NCBI GenBank assembly: GCA_963668445.1
Contig: OY764335.1
Span: 1,693,090-1,757,089 of the forward strand
Length of the DNA: 64,000 nucleotides
Direction: 5' to 3'
From: Poriferisulfidus sp963668445
GTDB lineage: Bacteria; Pseudomonadota; Gammaproteobacteria; Poriferisulfidales; Poriferisulfidaceae
This document shows positions 26,556 to 34,067 of this stretch, piece after piece (within the stretch, counting starts at the first letter, position 1; every line of letters begins with the position of its first letter). A model generated the notes under the pieces. It was not told the origin of the DNA, ran no database searches, and saw only the letters and a list, made by a program, of their open reading frames with translations. A program made the translations under genes and the position numbers.

Positions 26556-28688
26556 ATGACGCCGCCGAAGACCGTACTGTTCGAACTCGGCACGGAAGAG
26601 CTTCCGGCACGCGCCCAAGCCGAACTCGCGCCCGCTTTGGCCGCCAACGCCATCGCCGGATTGAAGGCGGCGCGACTGGCCCATGGCGCAACCGTGCAAA
26701 CCTACGCGACGCCCCGGCGCCTAGCGCTCGCCATCCCCGAAGTCGCCGCGCAAACGGCACCCGACATGCAGACCCGCAAAGGCCCATCCGTACAGGCCGC
26801 CTTCGATGCCGACGGCCAGCCGACGCCGGCACTGTTGGGCTTCATTCGAAGCTGCACAGCCTCGCCCGAGCAAGTGGCGCGCTGGCAGACCGGCAAAGAC
26901 CGGCTGCGAACCGGCAAGGGCGAATGGCTCGAGTTCCGCACCACCACGCCCGCACGCGACGCCTGCGGCCTGCTGCCGGACATTCTGGCGCGGGCGGTCG
27001 ACGGATTGCCGCTGCACAAGCGCATGCGCTGGGGCGAACATGCGGCAAACTTCGTGCGGCCGGTGCGCTGGATCGTCCTGATGTATGGCGACGAGCCCGT
27101 GCCCGGCACGATCATGGACCTGCCGTGCGGCCGCACTTCCCGAGGGCATCGCTTTTTGGGGCGGCACGAAATCCCTTTGCAGGATGCCGATAGCTACGCG
27201 GCGACCCTGCAAGAGGACGGACAGGTCGTGGCGGATGCCGCCATCCGGCGCGACCGGATTGCGACGCAGATAGCCGACCTCGAAAAGCGACTGGGCGCCC
27301 GGGCCTCGATGCCGGAAACCTTGCTGGACGAAGCCTGCGCCGGCACGGAATGGCCGACTGTGCTATCGGCCGCGATGGATGCATCGCACGCGGCATTGCC
27401 TGCGGAAGTCATCACCGCCGTACTGGAAGACCAGCAGCAGTATTTTTCCTTGCGTCGCCCGGACGGCGGCCTAGCCGACGAGTTTCTGGTTGTCGCCAAT
27501 GTGCCGGATACGACCGGAGTGATTCGGGCCGGTGCCGAACGCGTGGTGCGCTCGCGTCTGGAAGACGCCGCCTTCTATCTGAAGCAGGACCGGCTGCGAA
27601 CGCTTGAGTCCCGCGTGCCGGATTTGGAGCATGTCACCTTCCATCGCCGGCTGGGCACCATGCTGGCACGAACGCAACGCATCGCGGAACTGGCGGCTGG
27701 GCTGGCGCAGGAGCATAACGCGGACGTGGACACCGTACGCCGCGCCGCACAGCTATGCAAAGCCGATTTGGGCACCGACATGGTGCAATCCTTTCCCAAA
27801 CTGCAAGGCATCATGGGGGCGCATTATGCCGACGACGACGACGAGGCGGCAAATGTCGGCCGCGCCATTGCGGAACATTACCAGCCGCGCCATGCCCGCG
27901 ACACCTTGCCGCAGACTGCGGCAGGGCAACTGCTGGCGCTGGCTGACCGGCTGGACATGCTGGCGGGCATCTTCTGCATCGACGAAGTGCCCACGGGCTC
28001 GCGGGACCCGCTGGGTGTGCGCCGAGCCGCCTACGGCGTGCTGCGTCTGGTTATCGAATGCCGACTGGAGCCGGACCTTCCGGCATGGCTGGGTCGAGCC
28101 TGCGCGAACCATTCCGAAGCGTTGCGCGATGCCGATGCATCCGCCTCGGCACCGGACGCAATCCTAAACTATCTGGCGGAGCGCATGCTGGCCTACGGCG
28201 TCGAGCAGGGCCATGCCAAGGACACGGTCCGCGCCGTGCTGAAGCTCCGGCATGCGAACCTGCTGGAAGCTTTCGAGCGAATCGCAGCCGTGTCTGCCTT
28301 CCGCGCCCAGCCGCCGGCTCAGGTGCTAATCGAAACGAGCCGGCGGATCCGCAACATTCTGCGGGATGCCGGCGATGCCGGGCAGGGCGCCATCGACCCG
28401 GCCCTGCTGACGGAACCGGCCGAGCAGGCCTTGCATCGCCGACTGGATGCCGTCAGCCAGAAGGTCGATGAAGACTGCCGCCAGCGCCGTTATCCGCAAG
28501 CGCTGTCCGCGCTGTGCTCGCTGGCCGAACCGGTCGGGAATTTTTTCGCACAGGTACTAGTCATGACGGACGACGAGAAAATGCGGCATAATCGCATCCG
28601 GCTTCTGTCCCGCTTGAACCTGTTGCTGTCCCATCGAATCGCGGATTTCACACGCTTGCAAACCAACTCTGCCGAGGAGGCCTCCTGA
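26556..28688 (+). CDS. glyS: Glycyl-tRNA synthetase beta subunit
   Basis: A 710-residue subunit that binds tRNA-Gly and carries an HD-like domain and a C-terminal anticodon-binding (DALR) domain. The N-terminus TVLFELGTEELPARAQAELA and the blocks KRMRWGEHAANFVRPVRWIV, TRGH-type TSRGHRFLGRHEI, VEDQQQYF-type VLEDQQQYFSL, LGTMLARTQRIAELA, QSFPKLQGIMGAHYA and DKLDML-like LADRLDMLAGIF are recognisable. The start ATG 26556 was chosen over an upstream frame that overlaps glyQ. gmhB begins 2 bases after its stop, so the four genes glyQ-glyS-gmhB-plsC look like one operon. Confidence 0.97.
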   Translation: MTPPKTVLFELGTEELPARAQAELAPALAANAIAGLKAARLAHGATVQTYATPRRLALAIPEVAAQTAPDMQTRKGPSVQAAFDADGQPTPALLGFIRSCTASPEQVARWQTGKDRLRTGKGEWLEFRTTTPARDACGLLPDILARAVDGLPLHKRMRWGEHAANFVRPVRWIVLMYGDEPVPGTIMDLPCGRTSRGHRFLGRHEIPLQDADSYAATLQEDGQVVADAAIRRDRIATQIADLEKRLGARASMPETLLDEACAGTEWPTVLSAAMDASHAALPAEVITAVLEDQQQYFSLRRPDGGLADEFLVVANVPDTTGVIRAGAERVVRSRLEDAAFYLKQDRLRTLESRVPDLEHVTFHRRLGTMLARTQRIAELAAGLAQEHNADVDTVRRAAQLCKADLGTDMVQSFPKLQGIMGAHYADDDDEAANVGRAIAEHYQPRHARDTLPQTAAGQLLALADRLDMLAGIFCIDEVPTGSRDPLGVRRAAYGVLRLVIECRLEPDLPAWLGRACANHSEALRDADASASAPDAILNYLAERMLAYGVEQGHAKDTVRAVLKLRHANLLEAFERIAAVSAFRAQPPAQVLIETSRRIRNILRDAGDAGQGAIDPALLTEPAEQALHRRLDAVSQKVDEDCRQRRYPQALSALCSLAEPVGNFFAQVLVMTDDEKMRHNRIRLLSRLNLLLSHRIADFTRLQTNSAEEAS

Positions 28689-28689
28689 C

Positions 28690-29241
28690 ATGAAACTGGT
28701 CATTCTGGACCGCGACGGCGTCCTGAACAAGGAACACGAGGATTTCATCAAAACGCCTGAGGAGTGGGAACCCATCGAAAGCAGCATGGCCGCCGTGGCG
28801 CAGCTGAACGAGGCGGGCTACCGCGTGATGCTCGCCACCAACCAGTCGGGGCTCGGCCGCGGGCTGCTGGACATGGCGACCCTCAACCGCATACACATGA
28901 AGATGCACAACGCGCTGGGCCGCTTCGGCGGCTGGGTGGACGCCATCTTCTTCTGCCCGGACGCGCCGGGCACCGGCAGCAAATGCCGCAAGCCGGAACC
29001 CGGCCTGCTGCACGAAATTTCTCGGCATTGCAATATGAAGCTGGACGGCGTGCCGATGGTCGGCGACAAGATGTCCGACATCCAAGCCGCACTCGCCGGC
29101 GGCGCCCAGCCGATTCTGGTGCGCACCGGATACGGGGCACGGACCGAACGCAGCGGCAAGCTGCCGGACGGAGTACCGGTCTACGACGATCTGATGGCGT
29201 TCGTCAACGAGTTCCTGGAGAAGCATCCCGACGACGCATGA
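28690..29241 (+). CDS. gmhB: D-glycero-beta-D-manno-heptose-1,7-bisphosphate 7-phosphatase
   Basis: A 183-residue HAD-family phosphatase that removes the 7-phosphate during ADP-heptose synthesis for the LPS inner core. HAD motif I is LVILDRDGVLN, motif II ATNQSG and motif IV PMVGDKMSDIQAA. In E. coli GmhB a zinc loop reads C-P-H ... C-x-C-R-K-P. Here the loop is FCPDAPGTGSKCRKPEPG, keeping only two of the usual four ligands (one Cys and the His are missing). It lies between glyS and plsC, overlapping plsC by ATGA. It works before HldE and WaaF, both in this window. Confidence 0.92.
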   Translation: MKLVILDRDGVLNKEHEDFIKTPEEWEPIESSMAAVAQLNEAGYRVMLATNQSGLGRGLLDMATLNRIHMKMHNALGRFGGWVDAIFFCPDAPGTGSKCRKPEPGLLHEISRHCNMKLDGVPMVGDKMSDIQAALAGGAQPILVRTGYGARTERSGKLPDGVPVYDDLMAFVNEFLEKHPDDA

Positions 29242-29951
29242 GGACGCTCCGCTCGGCGGTCTTGTACGCGGGCCTCATCGCGCTCAGTCTGGCCATCGGC
29301 CTCCTGTCGCCTGTGGCGCTGCTGCTGCCGCTGCGGCCAGGCCATTGGCTGATGACCCGCTGGAATATCGCGGCACTGATGTGGATCCGGCTCTGCTGCG
29401 GCATACGCTACGATGTCCAGGGCCGGGAAAACATCCCGCCAACCGGCCCCTACGTTGTCCTGTCCAACCACCAGTCGGCTTTTGAAACGATTCTGATGAT
29501 GGTGCTGTTCCCGCACCCGACCTTCGTGCTGCGCCGCTCGCTGCTGCGCATCCCTTTTTTCGGCTGGGGCCTGGCGGCGACCCGGCCCATTGCCATCGAT
29601 CGGGGCTCTCCATTGCAAAGCTTCAAACGAATGATGGAACAGGCGCGCAAGCGGCTTGAACAGAAGCAGGTGATCGTCATCTACCCGGAGGGCACGCGCA
29701 CCCCTGCCGGAACCAGCCGACCTTATCTGACCGGAGGGGCGCACATCGCGGTGCGCAACGGCGTGCCGCTCTTGCCGGTCGCGCACAACGCCGGACGCTT
29801 CTGGCCGCGCTCGTTCCGGAAGCAGCCCGGCACCATCACCGTGCGCATCGGCCGGCCCATCCAAGCGGACGGCATGAGCGCCGCCGACCTGAACGCACAG
29901 GCGCGAAACTGGATTCTGGAAGCCGGTGCGCAGTTGTCGCCGCCAGCCTGA
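29238..29951 (+). CDS. plsC: 1-acyl-sn-glycerol-3-phosphate acyltransferase (PlsC-like)
   Basis: A 237-residue membrane-associated acyltransferase predicted to acylate lysophosphatidate to phosphatidate. It has an N-terminal hydrophobic segment (AGLIALSLAIGLLSPVALLL). Block I is SNHQSAFET, an H-x4-E instead of the usual H-x4-D; this variant occurs in gmhB-linked PlsC paralogues as I recall them. FVLRRSLLRIPFFGWGL, IVIYPEGTRTPAG (block III) and VPLLPVAHNAG (block IV) follow. The start overlaps the gmhB stop (ATGA). It ends one base before a convergent aldo/keto reductase gene. A role in lysophospholipid recycling is also possible. Confidence 0.9.
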   Translation: MRTLRSAVLYAGLIALSLAIGLLSPVALLLPLRPGHWLMTRWNIAALMWIRLCCGIRYDVQGRENIPPTGPYVVLSNHQSAFETILMMVLFPHPTFVLRRSLLRIPFFGWGLAATRPIAIDRGSPLQSFKRMMEQARKRLEQKQVIVIYPEGTRTPAGTSRPYLTGGAHIAVRNGVPLLPVAHNAGRFWPRSFRKQPGTITVRIGRPIQADGMSAADLNAQARNWILEAGAQLSPPA

Positions 29952-29952
29952 T

Positions 29953-30990
29953 TCAGGGCGCCGGATTCGGGCGGGCTTCGTGGACCGCTTCGAGCGCCGG
30001 CCACAGCGCCTCCGGCAATTCCAGTTCGGCGCTGCCTAGATTTTCTTCCAGTTGCGCCGGTGTCGTCGCGCCGAGAATGACGCTGGTCACGAACGGCTGC
30101 TGCCGGATGAAACTCAGTGCCATCTGGGCTGAAGACAGTCCATGCTCCCGCGCCAGCGCCACGTACTGCGCGGTGGCGGCCTGCGCCTGCGGATTGCTGT
30201 AGCGCGTGAAATAGTTCCAGCGCTGCAGCCGTGCGCCTTCCGGCGGCTCCTGCAGATATTTCCCAGTCAGCACGCCGAAGCCAAGCGGCGAATAGGCCAA
30301 GAGTCCGCAGCGCTCGCGAATGGCGACCTCGGCCAGCCCGACCTCGAACGTCCGGTTGAGCAGGCTGTAGGGGTTCTGGATGGACGCGATGCGCGGCCCG
30401 GAAGCCTCCCGCGACAGACGCAGATATTCGGCCACGCCCCACGGCGTTTCGTTGGAGACGCCGATGGCGCGGATTTTTCCGGACTCGACCAGCCGGCCGA
30501 GGGTCTTGTACGTCTCGGCGATAGGCACGGCATCGCCGTCGTCTTCATGGCGGTAGCCCAAGTGTCCGAAGTAGTTGGTATGGCGCTCCGGCCAATGCAC
30601 CTGGTACAAATCGATGTAATCCGTCTGCAGGCGGCGCAGGCTGTCGTCGACCGCCTGATGGATGTGGCGGGCATTCAGGCGCGGCCCGCCGCGCAGGTAC
30701 TGCATCGCATCGCTAGGGCCTGCCACCTTGGTCGCCACGACGACCTGATCCCGCGCCACGCCGGAACCGGCCAGCCAACTGCCGACGTATTGTTCCGTCA
30801 GTCCTTGGGTGCTTTCGCTCGGCGGAATGGCATACATTTCGGCCGTATCAATGAAGTTGACGCCGTGCGCCACGGCGCAATCCAGTTGCCAATGCGCTTC
30901 GGCCTCGGAATTCTGCTCGCCGAACGTCATGGTGCCCAGACACAGCGCGCTGACGCTGATGCCCGTATCGCCGAGCGGACGCATGTCCAT
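29953..30990 (-). CDS. tas: NADP(H)-dependent aldo/keto reductase (Tas-like)
   Basis: A 345-residue TIM-barrel oxidoreductase closest in pattern to E. coli Tas (346 residues). MDMRPLGDTGISVSALCLGTMTFGEQ starts the barrel. The catalytic tetrad is visible as Asp in NFIDTAEMY (with the Tyr), Lys in VVVATKVAG and His in YQVHWPER. NADP binding is near SVILGATTPAQLEENL. Physiological substrate is unknown. Start ATG 30990 (MDMRPLG) gives the correct N-terminus. It lies 2 bases after the ferredoxin gene stop, so the two may be co-transcribed. Confidence 0.88.
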   Translation of the reverse strand: MDMRPLGDTGISVSALCLGTMTFGEQNSEAEAHWQLDCAVAHGVNFIDTAEMYAIPPSESTQGLTEQYVGSWLAGSGVARDQVVVATKVAGPSDAMQYLRGGPRLNARHIHQAVDDSLRRLQTDYIDLYQVHWPERHTNYFGHLGYRHEDDGDAVPIAETYKTLGRLVESGKIRAIGVSNETPWGVAEYLRLSREASGPRIASIQNPYSLLNRTFEVGLAEVAIRERCGLLAYSPLGFGVLTGKYLQEPPEGARLQRWNYFTRYSNPQAQAATAQYVALAREHGLSSAQMALSFIRQQPFVTSVILGATTPAQLEENLGSAELELPEALWPALEAVHEARPNPAP

Positions 30991-30992
30991 CC

Positions 30993-31298
30993 TCAAATCT
31001 CCAAATCCGCAACCACGCGCCCGTGCTTCAAATGCTCCTCGATGATGCGATCCACATCGGCGCGGTTCCGGTAGCGGTACCAGACGCCTTCCGGATACAC
31101 CACGACCACCGGCCCCTCGGCGCAACGGTCCAGACAGCCGGATTGGTTGATGCGCACCTGCCCGGCGCCATGCAGGCCGAGCGTCTTGCAACGCTGCTTG
31201 GCATAGTCCCGCATGGCCTGCGCGTCATGATCCTGGCAGCACGCTTCGTCTTCGCGGCGGTTGACGCAAAAGAATGCATGGCGCGTGTAGTATGGCAT
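30993..31298 (-). CDS. Thioredoxin-like [2Fe-2S] ferredoxin
   Basis: A 101-residue small redox protein of the (2Fe-2S) ferredoxin family with a thioredoxin-like fold. Cluster cysteines fit HAFFCVN (Cys11), the Cys pair at about 20-21 and GCLDRCAEGPVVVVYPEGVWY, with the two last ligands in GCLDRC. Such proteins are often free-standing electron carriers of unknown partner. Start ATG 31298 (MPYYTRHAFFC). It is followed closely by the aldo/keto reductase gene, which is a conceivable but unproven redox partner. Confidence 0.88.
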   Translation of the reverse strand: MPYYTRHAFFCVNRREDEACCQDHDAQAMRDYAKQRCKTLGLHGAGQVRINQSGCLDRCAEGPVVVVYPEGVWYRYRNRADVDRIIEEHLKHGRVVADLEI

Positions 31299-31346
31299 CA
31301 GGGCTATGGCGAACGAAAAAACGCATCGCAGCGCATATCCGTCAGC

Positions 31347-31434
31347 TGGTACCGAGAGTGGGACTCGAACCCACACGGGGGGCTACCCCACCGGATTTTG
31401 AGTCCGGCGCGTCTACCGATTCCGCCATCTCGGC
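31347..31434 (-). tRNA. tRNA-Leu (CAA)
   Basis: 88 bases with encoded CCA (31347-31349). Acceptor GCCGAGA pairs with TCTCGGT (first pair G-T). The anticodon arm CCGGA-CTCAAAA-TCCGG has anticodon CAA, and the long variable arm (TGGGGTAGCCCCCCGT) marks a class II tRNA. GGTTCGAGTCC is the T arm. A TATAAT box on the minus strand at 31479-31484 is the likely promoter -10. Confidence 0.96.
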
Positions 31435-31478
31435 CGGTCTGTGCTGAAAGTTGCGCAGATGCTCCGCCCAACGGCGCA

Positions 31479-31484
31479 ATTATA
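31479..31484 (-). promoter_or_regulatory. -10 box of tRNA-Leu
   Basis: TATAAT on the minus strand in the context GCGTATAATTG, 45 bases before the tRNA 5' end. The same GCGTATAATTG string precedes tRNA-Gln. No good -35 box. Confidence 0.45.
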
Positions 31485-31564
31485 CGCAATGGTGCCGGAA
31501 CAGACCGCATGAACCCGGAAGCCCGTAGAAGCCCGCTCGGATTCGCCTTGGAAGCGCGGCGAAC

Positions 31565-32200
31565 TCAGGCCAAGCCAAGCTGCTTGAGAATGCGCGCGCA
31601 CGCCTCTTCCGCAGACAGATCGGAGACGTCCACCGTATGGCTGGCTATTTCCCGGTAGAGCGGGTCGCGTTCGTCGTGCATCTCTTTCAGGACGGCACGA
31701 TAGTAGTTGTATTCGCTGCCGGGAACGTGATAGGGTTCGCGTTCGCATTCGATCTGGGCCAGCACCGCCTCGGGATGCTTATCTCGCAATACCGGCCGGC
31801 TGCTCGGCGCTTCCAAATACTTCTTCATGTGGTTCCATTGGGAGGTCCGCGTAGCGTGCAGGTAGACCACAGTGCCGTATATAGTGAGAACGTGCCGATT
31901 GGCGCGGTCCACGACGATGCCGGCGTCCGTCGTCAAGACAATGCCGCTTTGCTGCACCAGCGCCGCGATAATGTCGCGTTCGCGCATGCGGAATTTCGAT
32001 TCCCGTCCGGACCCGAAAATTTCCAGGATCGTCGATTCGGAGGCATCCTGCACGACGGCGTTGCTGTCGAAAAAGGCCCGCTCGGTTTTTGCCGCCAACA
32101 GCTCCCCGATGGCCGCCTTGCCGGCTCCGGCCGGCCCGACGAGGAAGATGTTGCCATGCCGCAATGCCGGGGCACGGGACTGTCCGCGCATCTCTACCAT
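31565..32200 (-). CDS. Degenerate shikimate-kinase paralogue (probable pseudoenzyme)
   Basis: A 211-residue P-loop protein clearly related to shikimate kinase, e.g. VVYLHATRTSQWN and ERDPLYRE shared with the aroK in this window. Key residues are altered. Walker A is GPAGAGKAAIG, with Ala29 where the Mg-binding Ser/Thr should follow the Lys. The Asp pair reads DSN (45-47), and the substrate-binding Gly-Gly-Gly is TDAG (91-94). The lid arginine in SSRPVL is kept. About 25 extra residues (ECEREPYHVPGSEYNYY...) precede ERDPLY, looking like a duplication of that helix. Start ATG 32200 was chosen because upstream residues are non-homologous. It lies 85 bases after the DUF2236 gene on the same strand. 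True aroK function is unlikely. Confidence 0.78.
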   Translation of the reverse strand: MVEMRGQSRAPALRHGNIFLVGPAGAGKAAIGELLAAKTERAFFDSNAVVQDASESTILEIFGSGRESKFRMRERDIIAALVQQSGIVLTTDAGIVVDRANRHVLTIYGTVVYLHATRTSQWNHMKKYLEAPSSRPVLRDKHPEAVLAQIECEREPYHVPGSEYNYYRAVLKEMHDERDPLYREIASHTVDVSDLSAEEACARILKQLGLA

Positions 32201-32285
32201 GATGCCCGGCCTGCTTCGGCGGAGCGACGACCGCCGCCCCGACCCGCCTCGCCAAGAAGCCGCCCGGACGCCTTGCGTTGCCGCA

Positions 32286-33485
32286 TCACCATTGTTCGGA
32301 CTGCTCCGAATGCAGGTGGTTTGGCAGCCGGTAGGTGATGCCCGCATTTTCGAACATGGCCGTATCCAGCCGGTGCGTGAAATACGGAAATTTGCTGCGC
32401 GAATACCATTTCGGATGGATTTTAAGCATGGCATCGGCGCAACGGTCCTGCAAGCGAAACTGCGCCAGAACTCCATAGGTCCGGGTTTTGGGGAAACATA
32501 AACTGTCCGCCAGCCGGTCGCCGATGAGCGCACGGGAAAGCTTATACGCGAAACCTGCAAATTGGCGGCGGGCCTGCACCTCGGTCTTGCCGATGATCAG
32601 CGGGCTTCCATTAATGACGGAATTCGCCATCGCAATCGCCTCGATGTCGGGTGCGGGCTCGCACAAGGCTGCGATGCCATGCAGCTCCAAGGCTTCCGTT
32701 GCGTTGCGAGGCAGCATCGCTTCCGGGATGCCCATAAGGAACCCCGTATAGCGCCAGACCGCCACGAAACTCTCGCGCTCCTCCTCCGTGACACGCACCC
32801 CGAAGCACTCCAGATGCTGCAGCAGCCGTGCGGAAAAGACGGACAGCGCGAATCCCATGTGCGCCGCGCTGAGTGGCATGCCCCACATGTCCGCATCCCA
32901 TTCATCCGAACTTCGGAGCAGGCGCCGAACCCGGGCATGCACCAGCCGCGCCCGGACCGATAGCAGCCAGCCGTCCTGACCCGGCATCAAACCGCCAGGC
33001 ATGAAAATGCGAATAATGTGGTGGATGTTCTGCTTTAAGCGTCGAACGCCCTGATCGCGCAGGCGCCCGGTGATGAAGAAGGACTTGCTGATGTTCGTGG
33101 AAAAATTCTCGACCAGGGAGGCGCTCAGGATTGCTGCCAGAATATACCGGGATTTCCGGCTGAACAGGCGAATGCCCGGCCTGAACGTGGCATGATCCAG
33201 CCATTCCGGCGCTTCCTCAAGGCGGTCGCGGAAAGCCTCCAGCACCGGGTACTGCTTCAGCAGCGCCAATGCCTTTCCATCCGACTCATTCTGGCTTTCC
33301 AGTGCCGCTTGAATCACATGATGAACATCCTCCGCGCCGCTTTCAGTTAATTCCTGCACCACGGCATCCGCATCCGCATCGCCGATAAGGGTATGCTCGA
33401 GGTACCGCTCAGTTAGCGCCGCATCGCATTCCCGGGCCGGGCCGCATGTCTTGCGATACGCTATCGGCGTTTCGATATTACCCAT
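32286..33485 (-). CDS. DUF2236 (MpaB/Lcp-like) oxygenase family protein
   Basis: A 399-residue mostly helical protein resembling the DUF2236 family, which includes rubber oxygenase Lcp and fungal MpaB. Conserved-looking blocks are VRARLVHARVRRLLR (residues 178-191, with the R-x-x-H pattern), WGMPLSAAHMGFALSVFSARLL, VTEEERESFVAVWRYTGFLMGIPEAMLP (232-259) and a C-terminal KLSRALIGDRLADSLCFP. Members are b-type haem oxygenases or uncharacterised. No signal peptide is seen, so it is probably cytoplasmic or membrane-associated. The STAS gene lies 124 bases upstream and the shikimate-kinase-like gene 85 bases downstream. The natural substrate is unknown. Confidence 0.75.
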   Translation of the reverse strand: MGNIETPIAYRKTCGPARECDAALTERYLEHTLIGDADADAVVQELTESGAEDVHHVIQAALESQNESDGKALALLKQYPVLEAFRDRLEEAPEWLDHATFRPGIRLFSRKSRYILAAILSASLVENFSTNISKSFFITGRLRDQGVRRLKQNIHHIIRIFMPGGLMPGQDGWLLSVRARLVHARVRRLLRSSDEWDADMWGMPLSAAHMGFALSVFSARLLQHLECFGVRVTEEERESFVAVWRYTGFLMGIPEAMLPRNATEALELHGIAALCEPAPDIEAIAMANSVINGSPLIIGKTEVQARRQFAGFAYKLSRALIGDRLADSLCFPKTRTYGVLAQFRLQDRCADAMLKIHPKWYSRSKFPYFTHRLDTAMFENAGITYRLPNHLHSEQSEQW

Positions 33486-33609
33486 GCAACTATCCCGGGC
33501 GACCGAACCGGCCCGATCGGAGAAAGCCCATGCATGCGCACCTCTCCTCAGCAGGACTGCCCGTTACCGCCATCGGCCGCCACCGCAAGAAGCCGGCGGA
33601 GCTCAACAT

Positions 33610-33963
33610 CTAGAGTCCTGCCTGAGCGAGCGCGGCGGCACGCGAATCGCACACGTCCATGATCTTGTCGAAGCCGGAAATCATGACGAGTTCCATGACC
33701 GGCGCCGAAAGGTTGCACAGCACGAATGGCTTTTGCTCGCTCCGAACGGACTTGGAGATCTGCAGCAGCACCCGCAATCCGGCGCTGCTGATATAAATCA
33801 GGTTCTCAAGGTCCATGATGACCGCGCGGTCGCTGAAGTTTTTGGCGATTTTCCGCGCCTCATCCTCGAACAAAGGAGCATTCGCGCCATCAACGCGTCC
33901 ATGCATGTTGATGATAAGAGCGCTCTCCAGCTCTTCCAGCGTCAGACGTATTTTGTGATCCAA
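33610..33963 (-). CDS. STAS-domain protein (anti-sigma factor antagonist-like)
   Basis: A single-domain STAS protein of about 117 residues, similar to SpoIIAA/RsbV-type antagonists. Core features are INMHGRVDGANAPLFEDEARK, VIMDLENLIYISSAGLRVLL and ISGFDKIMDV. The serine phosphorylated in SpoIIAA corresponds to Ser60 in YISSAGL; the preceding Asp is replaced by Ser. I place the start at TTG 33963, 4 bases after GGGGGAG. A GTG-led longer form (up to 34041) is possible but its extra residues look non-homologous. No cognate kinase, phosphatase or sigma factor is nearby. TATGAT at 34067-34072 could be its -10. Confidence 0.82.
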   Translation of the reverse strand: MDHKIRLTLEELESALIINMHGRVDGANAPLFEDEARKIAKNFSDRAVIMDLENLIYISSAGLRVLLQISKSVRSEQKPFVLCNLSAPVMELVMISGFDKIMDVCDSRAAALAQAGL

Positions 33964-34067
33964 TTCACTCCCCCACTCTGGGTAGGGCTGAGGCAAGTTT
34001 GGATTTCCCACGCATCGGAGCAGACTCCGGCCGCTTCGCAATCAAGCTGAACCAAAGGTGCCATGCA

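Noticed and set aside
32201..32560. N-terminal 120-residue extension of the shikimate-kinase-like protein
   Set aside because: The residues upstream of 32200 are Arg/Ser-rich, overlap the DUF2236 coding region and have no homology, so the ATG at 32200 is the sensible start.
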